Position numbers and translations under genes: made by a program | Notes under the pieces: model-generated | Seen by the model: the letters and a program-made list of their open reading frames with translations, nothing else | What the model was told of the DNA's origin: nothing | The model's database searches: none | In this document: piece by piece, positions 15,794-20,706 of the stretch | Position numbering within the stretch: position 1 is the stretch's first letter | Layout: every line of letters starts with the position of its first letter | Assembly: GCA_000436255.1 (NCBI GenBank) | Contig: HF990823.1 | Span: 40,198 to 60,903, forward strand | DNA length: 20,706 nt | From: Clostridium sp. CAG:1193 | GTDB taxonomy: Bacteria > Bacillota_I > Bacilli_A > RF39 > UBA660 | Direction: 5' to 3'

Positions 15794-15822
15794 ATTATAA
15801 CTGACAATTTGTCACTTGTCAA
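15794..15822 (-). promoter_or_regulatory. tetR promoter with embedded palindromic operator
   Basis: Minus-strand consensus TTGACA (15817-15822), 17-base spacer and consensus TATAAT (15794-15799). The spacer contains TGACAAATTGTCA (15802-15814), a perfect 6-base-arm palindrome around one central base. The -35 itself supplies a third TGACA half-site. The promoter overlaps the last codons of the sortase gene. Predicted leader about 16 bases. Confidence 0.8.
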
Positions 15823-16261
15823 ATATAGAGGCTTTAACAACAATTCTCTTTGAATCATCACCGACTTTACAAGTAATTAGTATTAATCCTTCATAAGAAG
15901 AATCAAGTACTTCAATAGAAGTATCATCAACCTCAAATACTTCACTAACTAAATATTTATAAGTAACACCATCATATATTAATTTAATTAAATCTCCACT
16001 TTCGAGTTTATCTAAATCATTAAAATATGCATTAGGACCATACCCAGAGTGTGCACCTATTATAGCGTTATTTTGATCTGGTCTTCCATATTCACTAAAC
16101 ATAACTATTCCTATAACCGAATCATTAATACTAGATATAGAATATTCCAAATTTATATTTATAGAAGATATTTCAATTATATCTTTATCATCATTAATAC
16201 TATAAGTTGTACACCCTGTTAGTAATAAAATACATATACTAATTATTAATTTTTTTATCAC
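15812..16261 (-). CDS. Short sortase with lipoprotein-type signal
   Basis: Transpeptidase expected to cleave the sorting signal of the overlapping adhesin and join it to the cell wall or to other subunits. The 149-residue protein keeps the sortase core: NAIIGAHSG with His71, LILITCKV with Cys131, and Arg139 in SKRIVVKA, all in the order of the catalytic triad. The N-terminus, with Lys3-Lys4 then a hydrophobic run ending LLTGC (Cys17), is a lipobox rather than the usual uncleaved anchor. The start is a GTG with a weak Shine-Dalgarno, 23 bases inside the adhesin gene; an in-frame TAA two codons upstream excludes a longer form. Translation is probably coupled to the adhesin. The sortase class is not clear. 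Confidence 0.85.
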   Translation of the reverse strand: MIKKLIISICILLLTGCTTYSINDDKDIIEISSININLEYSISSINDSVIGIVMFSEYGRPDQNNAIIGAHSGYGPNAYFNDLDKLESGDLIKLIYDGVTYKYLVSEVFEVDDTSIEVLDSSYEGLILITCKVGDDSKRIVVKASIFDK

Positions 16262-18095
16262 GCTTTAATATAGGAACTAACATAAAAGTATATAGAATAC
16301 TAATATCATATATACCTAGATATGGTAGTTTTTTATCTTCTCCATTTGTTTTATTATCATTTTTAACATTACTATCATTTGAAGCATCATCTAAATTACT
16401 ATCTTCTTCATTTTTATCATTATCTAAATTCTTATCATCTTCATCATTTTTATTGCCTTCATTTTTATTATCTTTGCTATCATCTTCATTATTTTTATTA
16501 TCATCTTTATTTATAGGTTCTTCTATTATAGGTGCTAGTATTTTTTCATTATACACTATAATATCAATATATACTTCTTCACCCTCTATATAATAATTAC
16601 TATCTTCATTAAGAATAACAGTTATATCATCTATATCATAATATCCTTCTTTTACAGTTTCTTTTAATACATACTCCCCCTCATTTAAAATGTCACTGAT
16701 AAAGCATCCGTTATCATTTGTCTTGTATTCTTTATCTAATAAGTTAAATGTAACATCACGAATTGGAAGTGTTGTATTAAGTTCATATAGACAAGTATTA
16801 ATTCTAACTGTATATAAAGGTGTAAATATATCATAATTTATAACACCATTAAAATCACTTTTTTTAATTTCAAAAATATCTTTTAATACATCAACATTAT
16901 TATTCTTTTTTTCTATAACTGTATATTCACCATATAACAGTGTAATACTTGCTTTACCAAATTCATCTGTTGTCACCTCATATTTTGTACCATCTTTATT
17001 TATTATTTCAAACGTTACATCATTATCTGGATACTTTGTACCAACTTTAGGATTTCCATAACTTTTAGTTATATTAAACTTAGTTGTTATAGGTTTTATA
17101 TATACATCTATATTCTTATTAATATCACCCTTTGTAATATTAAATTCATATATTTCTTTATTAAAAACATATCCTTCACTTACTGATACTTGTTTTAAAG
17201 TATAATTTCCTGCTTCTAGATTTAATGCATTTATCTTACCATCACTATCTATTTCATATGTATTTACTAAATTATTATTGTGATATAATTCAAATATATT
17301 ATCTTTCTTATTTTTTAGTATCTGTTTGGTATTATCATCGTATAAATTAACTAAAAGTGTTCCAGAAGACACATTATATTCATATAATTTTTTTAGGTTA
17401 TCTATATTACCATATCCAAATAATGCTTGAGATGTACCGGATTTATACATTTTATTTTCTCCTCTTTTTTCATACTTAGTACTAAGTTCAAATGAATAAT
17501 GTCCAGATATATTTGTATTTAATAATATAGTATTATCACTTGTTATAGTTTCATTATTACTATTAAGCGTGTATTCTTTAAGAGAAATATCACTTGTTAT
17601 AATTCCATCATCCAAAAGTTCAAAATTTGACTTATTAAATTTTGGAAATATATCATGGTTTTTAATATCATTTAATATTCTTTCTTTATTTTTATCTACA
17701 TTTACTATACTCCCTTTACCCCCACTTGCAGTAGTAAAATAGAAATTATAACCTCTACTTTCCCAAATTAATGCTTGAGTTGCAATATAATCTTTTACTG
17801 TATTATTATCCTTATATCCATATCCAAAATAAGAAATTAAATTAATATCACTATTATCATTAATATCACTAGATGAATAAGTATCACTTGTTATAGTTTT
17901 ATCAAGTTCAATGCAATAAACAATTTCACCATTCGCACGAATATATACCATCTGTCCCCAATAAATTAATCCATCTTTTTTATAATTATAAAATACTTCT
18001 TTAATCCATTCAGTTTCAACATGTGTATCATTTGTTGCAGCATGAACATTAATTCCTATAAAAAGTCCAAATAAAATTGTTAAAATTTTTTTCAT
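16239..18095 (-). CDS. Thioester-domain, Cna-B repeat surface adhesin with sorting signal
   Basis: A 618-residue exported surface protein. A signal peptide (about 1-20, ending VHAA) is followed by a TQXA/thioester domain (about 25-240) with Cys61 in VYCIELD and Gln107 in ATQALIWE, the pair that forms an internal thioester able to bind host amines. Three Cna-B/SpaA-like domains follow (about 245-335, 338-425, 427-515). The second keeps candidate isopeptide residues (Lys344, Glu395); the first and third do not keep the lysine. A highly charged Asn/Asp/Glu/Lys spacer (527-588) leads to a sorting signal LPYLG (590-594), a short hydrophobic stretch and KRDKK. The start at 18095 follows AAAGGAGG, downstream of another in-frame ATG. 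The sortase gene overlaps its 3' end. Confidence 0.88.
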   Translation of the reverse strand: MKKILTILFGLFIGINVHAATNDTHVETEWIKEVFYNYKKDGLIYWGQMVYIRANGEIVYCIELDKTITSDTYSSSDINDNSDINLISYFGYGYKDNNTVKDYIATQALIWESRGYNFYFTTASGGKGSIVNVDKNKERILNDIKNHDIFPKFNKSNFELLDDGIITSDISLKEYTLNSNNETITSDNTILLNTNISGHYSFELSTKYEKRGENKMYKSGTSQALFGYGNIDNLKKLYEYNVSSGTLLVNLYDDNTKQILKNKKDNIFELYHNNNLVNTYEIDSDGKINALNLEAGNYTLKQVSVSEGYVFNKEIYEFNITKGDINKNIDVYIKPITTKFNITKSYGNPKVGTKYPDNDVTFEIINKDGTKYEVTTDEFGKASITLLYGEYTVIEKKNNNVDVLKDIFEIKKSDFNGVINYDIFTPLYTVRINTCLYELNTTLPIRDVTFNLLDKEYKTNDNGCFISDILNEGEYVLKETVKEGYYDIDDITVILNEDSNYYIEGEEVYIDIIVYNEKILAPIIEEPINKDDNKNNEDDSKDNKNEGNKNDEDDKNLDNDKNEEDSNLDDASNDSNVKNDNKTNGEDKKLPYLGIYDISILYTFMLVPILKRDKKINN

Positions 18096-18116
18096 AATTC
18101 CTCCTTTCAATCATCA

Positions 18117-18144
18117 ATAATACACATTTGTTTTTTAATTGCAA
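18117..18144 (-). promoter_or_regulatory. Possible adhesin promoter
   Basis: Minus-strand TTGCAA (18139-18144), 16-base spacer and TATTAT (18117-18122), about 21 bases before the adhesin ATG. Both hexamers are imperfect; the geometry matches the other short-leader promoters in this window. Confidence 0.4.
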
Positions 18145-18145
18145 A

Positions 18146-18188
18146 TTACAAAAAATCAAATTTAGTAGTATTAAATTTACAAAAAATC
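18146..18188. repeat. Direct repeat upstream of the adhesin gene
   Basis: TTACAAAAAATC occurs at 18146-18157 and again at 18177-18188, a 31-base period (about three helical turns). Partial copies (TTACAAAA and its complement) occur in the adjacent terminator stem. The surrounding 155-base gap (18111-18265) is extremely AT-rich and holds no gene. Could be a regulator site or only A/T-tract similarity. Confidence 0.4.
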
Positions 18189-18224
18189 TATTTTTGCTTA
18201 ACAAAATTTTAATTTTTGCAAAAG

Positions 18225-18257
18225 AAAAATTACAAAATTTATTTTTTTGTAATTTTT
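18225..18257 (-). terminator. Hairpin after the polysaccharide deacetylase gene
   Basis: Perfect 13-bp stem AAAAATTACAAAA / TTTTGTAATTTTT (18225-18237 with 18245-18257) and a 7-base loop, 8 bases past the stop codon. On the minus strand it is followed by CTTTTG. Almost entirely A-T, so termination may be modest. Confidence 0.6.
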
Positions 18258-18265
18258 AATTTTTA

Positions 18266-19429
18266 TTAATTATTTATAGTATGGTGAACCATTGGTGTAT
18301 TATATGTAATATTACTAAAAACATATCCTTTTAATTTAGCATCTTTAATAATTTTATCAAGAGCATTTAATGTTTTATAATTGTTATAAAAGTCATGCAA
18401 TAAAACTACATTAGATCTATTTTTACTAAGCCCATATATTACATTGTTATATACTTCTTTTTCGCTCCTTAGATATGCATCTTCCGCACTTACATTCCAA
18501 TCAAAATAATGAAACCCATTCTTTAAAACATCTTTAGAAAGATATGACATTATTCCTTTATTAAAACTACTTATCGTATTAGAGCTTCCCCCAGGAAATC
18601 TTATAATTTTTGTATCAATATTTATTAGTTTCTTTATCTTGTTTGAAAGTGTGTATAAATCACTATAATATGCTTCAGCTGAACTATAAATCTCATTATA
18701 AATATGAGTATTACTATGTAGCCCTATTGTATGCCCTTCATCATAAATTCTTTTAACAATATCATTCATATTATCATTAAAACCCACAAGAAAAAAAGTT
18801 GCTTTTACATTATTTTTCTTAAGAATATCAAGAATACCATTAGTAATATTACTTGGTCCATCATCAAAAGTTAAATATACAACACCATTATTTTTTTCAA
18901 TTACATTCACTTTTCTTTTTACACTGCAAGAATTATTACTACTATCTTTTACAGTATAAACTATCTCATATTTCCCTACTTCATTTTTTAAATTACTAGA
19001 TATACTAACTTTATCAGTGATATTACCATCATAATTATCAATTGCAATATACCCATCTTCTACATATTTTTCATTTAAAAATATATTCTTTTCGTTTGTT
19101 CCATTAAGTTTAATATTTGGGCAATGTGTATCTACTACTTTAACACGCCTTACTTTTTTTATCTTTATCCCCTTATACTTAAGTTCATAAATTACACTAT
19201 AAATTCCAAGTTTATTCGTATTTATATTATTTTTAATACTAACTGGTATATTTAACACTTTATTATTTTTATACACATTATATCCTAAATCTTTATATTT
19301 ATTATTTACTTCTATATTAATAAAATCACTTCCATTTAATTTAATAACTGGTAACTTACCAAAATATAAAAATATTATTAATATTAAAGCACTAATACAT
19401 ATACTATACTTAATTATTTTATTTTTCAT
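18266..19429 (-). CDS. NodB-type polysaccharide deacetylase with DUF5011-like domains
   Basis: A 387-residue envelope protein. An N-terminal membrane anchor (about 7-23) is followed by two immunoglobulin-like DUF5011/HYR-type repeats (about 28-100 and 104-177; LGIYSVIYELKYKG and VGKYEIVYTVKDSS are their final strands). The NodB deacetylase domain is 183-380. Its five motifs are intact: TFDDGP (187-192, catalytic Asp189 and metal Asp190), HSNTH (238-242, metal His238 and His242), RFPGGSS (277-283), FDWNVSAEDA (309-318) and VVLLHD (341-346, His345). This matches peptidoglycan N-acetylglucosamine deacetylases (PgdA-like), which give lysozyme resistance; the exact glycan is inferred. The Shine-Dalgarno is weak. 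Monocistronic between two hairpins. Confidence 0.9.
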   Translation of the reverse strand: MKNKIIKYSICISALILIIFLYFGKLPVIKLNGSDFINIEVNNKYKDLGYNVYKNNKVLNIPVSIKNNINTNKLGIYSVIYELKYKGIKIKKVRRVKVVDTHCPNIKLNGTNEKNIFLNEKYVEDGYIAIDNYDGNITDKVSISSNLKNEVGKYEIVYTVKDSSNNSCSVKRKVNVIEKNNGVVYLTFDDGPSNITNGILDILKKNNVKATFFLVGFNDNMNDIVKRIYDEGHTIGLHSNTHIYNEIYSSAEAYYSDLYTLSNKIKKLINIDTKIIRFPGGSSNTISSFNKGIMSYLSKDVLKNGFHYFDWNVSAEDAYLRSEKEVYNNVIYGLSKNRSNVVLLHDFYNNYKTLNALDKIIKDAKLKGYVFSNITYNTPMVHHTINN

Positions 19430-19469
19430 AGATCATCATTTTTATGATTTGCAAAAAATAACATTTTCA

Positions 19470-19503
19470 TACAAAAAAATAGTATTATTTTTTAATACTA
19501 TTT
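19470..19503 (-). terminator. Intrinsic terminator of the FAD oxidoreductase gene
   Basis: Perfect 11-bp stem AAATAGTATTA / TAATACTATTT (19493-19503 with 19477-19487) with a 5-base loop, then a T-run on the minus strand. The stop codon at 19485-19487 lies inside the stem. Confidence 0.85.
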
Positions 19504-20706
19504 AATATATCTCTTGCACTAACTAAACCAGTAGCAGCAGCAGTAACTATATTACCTGCTTTACCAGCACCATCACCTACAAAATAAATATTATCATTTT
19601 CAAGTTTAAAATTATTATTTGTACTTATTTCATTACTAAAGAATTTTATTTCTGGACCATATAATAATGTTTCATCATTATTAACACCCGGCATTATCTT
19701 ATCTAATTTCTCTAAACCTTCTAATATATTAGTAATTATTCTATGTGGAAGTACAAGTGCTAAATCACCAGCAACGCAATCTTTAAGTGTTGGTTCAATA
19801 AATCCTTTATTAATTTTATGCCATGTGCTTCTTCTTCCTCTTTTTAAATCCTTTAAATTTTGTATTATTGGTTTAGATTCACCAAGCACATTAGCGATTC
19901 TTGCAATTGATTCACCATATTCTCTAGTATTAGTTGCAGGTTCAGTAAGACTTACTTTAGAAATAAATGCAAAATTACTATTATTTGATTTTATATCTTT
20001 TAGTGAGTGCCCATTAACACATATATAACCATAATAATTTTCTTTTGCAACAAATCCTCCTGGATTAGTGCAAAAAGTCCTTATTTCATCACCATAAGTA
20101 TCAGTTTTAATAAATATAGTTGGATCATATATAACATTAGTAAACTCTTCTAATATTTCTTTCCTAACTTCTACCCTTACACCAATTTCTATACTTTGCG
20201 ATAAATATGGTATTTTATATTTATCTGCAAGTTCTTGTATCCATTTAGCACCTGTTCTTCCCGGCGCAACTATAACATAAGCTGCTTTATAATCCTCATT
20301 TTTAGTTTTTATGTTATATCCATCACTACATTTTTCTATATCAACAACATCTGTATTTTCTTTTAAAATAACACCATTATCCTCTAAATAATTAGAAAAA
20401 TCTTCAATATAACCTGGAAGTTTATCTGAACCTAAATGCTTTTGCTTTATAAGAAGCAATCTATCGCCATTTATTGCTACTTGTTTTTTTAATTTTAAAG
20501 CCTCATCCATATTACTAGGATATACATCACTATCCATATTAAACTTAGTAAATATTTCTTCTGTTTCATCAATTAATTTATAAGCTTCACTTTCACTCAT
20601 ATATTTAAATAAATCAGATTTACCTATCTTAGGAATAAAATTTAGTTTTCCATCAGAAAAAGTACCTGCACCACCATATCCACTTAATATATTACATGGA
20701 TTACAG
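19485..20706 (-). CDS. FAD-dependent oxidoreductase, COG2509-type (5' end outside window)
   Basis: Partial gene: the reading frame is open through the last base of the window, so the first ATG at 20600 is internal. Upstream of it, GGAGTFSDGKL, a conserved segment of COG2509 FAD-dependent dehydrogenases, is encoded at about 20635-20670. The visible 406 residues lack the N-terminal Rossmann GxGxxG motif, which should lie beyond the window. A C-terminal FAD-binding segment is present: IYFVGDGAGKAGNIVTAAATGL. It also has a mid-protein AAYVIVAPGRTG and an FCTNPGGFV segment. The family is flavin-linked but its reaction is not established. It ends in an intrinsic terminator. Confidence 0.85.
   Translation of the reverse strand, partial: CNPCNILSGYGGAGTFSDGKLNFIPKIGKSDLFKYMSESEAYKLIDETEEIFTKFNMDSDVYPSNMDEALKLKKQVAINGDRLLLIKQKHLGSDKLPGYIEDFSNYLEDNGVILKENTDVVDIEKCSDGYNIKTKNEDYKAAYVIVAPGRTGAKWIQELADKYKIPYLSQSIEIGVRVEVRKEILEEFTNVIYDPTIFIKTDTYGDEIRTFCTNPGGFVAKENYYGYICVNGHSLKDIKSNNSNFAFISKVSLTEPATNTREYGESIARIANVLGESKPIIQNLKDLKRGRRSTWHKINKGFIEPTLKDCVAGDLALVLPHRIITNILEGLEKLDKIMPGVNNDETLLYGPEIKFFSNEISTNNNFKLENDNIYFVGDGAGKAGNIVTAAATGLVSARDILNSIKK

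Noticed and set aside
15772..15861. Longer TetR-like protein starting 30 codons upstream
   Set aside because: A strong AGGAGG precedes the ATG at 15771, the extra residues do not look like TetR, and the region is the promoter plus the sortase 3' end.
20601..20706. FAD oxidoreductase starting at the ATG at 20600
   Set aside because: The frame is open to the window edge and encodes the conserved GGAGTFSDGK segment upstream of that ATG, so the gene continues beyond the window.

Overview
The window is AT-rich, tightly packed bacterial DNA carrying a typical low-GC Gram-positive gene set: ClpP, ClpC, GerQ, a YugP-type peptidase, a LemA protein, a sortase and a sortase substrate. TGA is used as a stop (for example at the ends of clpP and of the sortase gene), so the Mycoplasma/Spiroplasma code does not apply. 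The sortase, its surface substrate and a NodB-type deacetylase suggest a peptidoglycan-bearing cell envelope. The best guess is an uncultured gut member of Bacilli with a reduced genome (RF39-like or a relative). That is inference from gene content and composition; no rRNA is present to fix it.

Layout: clpP (+) abuts, stop to stop, a minus-strand operon pncC > cysS > 97-aa unknown > YugP-like peptidase. Next on the minus strand come gltX alone, then clpC > CYTH protein, then lysS > DcuC/YfcC-like transporter > membrane-anchored thioredoxin-like protein. pduL > DUF1450-like protein > dus form another minus-strand operon. Divergent from it, gerQ and a lemA-like gene run on the plus strand and meet a CFI-box protein gene in a bidirectional terminator. 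The last part, all minus strand, is a cell-surface block: a NodB deacetylase with DUF5011-like domains; a thioester/Cna-B adhesin with a sorting signal; its overlapping sortase, which carries a lipobox; a TetR-type regulator whose promoter sits in the 3' end of the sortase gene; and the CFI-box protein. The window ends inside a COG2509-type FAD oxidoreductase.

Regulation is compact. Most putative promoters lie so close to their gene that predicted 5' leaders are only about 10-20 nt, and there is no room for T-box leaders before the three aminoacyl-tRNA synthetase genes. Several intrinsic terminators overlap stop codons or the next promoter. Perfect inverted repeats lie before clpC, lysS and tetR and are candidate operators. 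Nearly all real starts follow a strong Shine-Dalgarno; in six genes the longest reading frame begins a few codons upstream inside that Shine-Dalgarno, and I have moved the start accordingly.

The most unusual part is the adhesin/sortase/TetR cassette at about 15.2-18.2 kb: a thioester adhesin with an LPYLG-like sorting motif, paired by a 23-bp gene overlap with a short sortase that looks like a lipoprotein. No intergenic stretch exceeds 300 bases (the longest, before the adhesin, is about 170), and I see no tRNA, rRNA, insertion sequence or CRISPR array.
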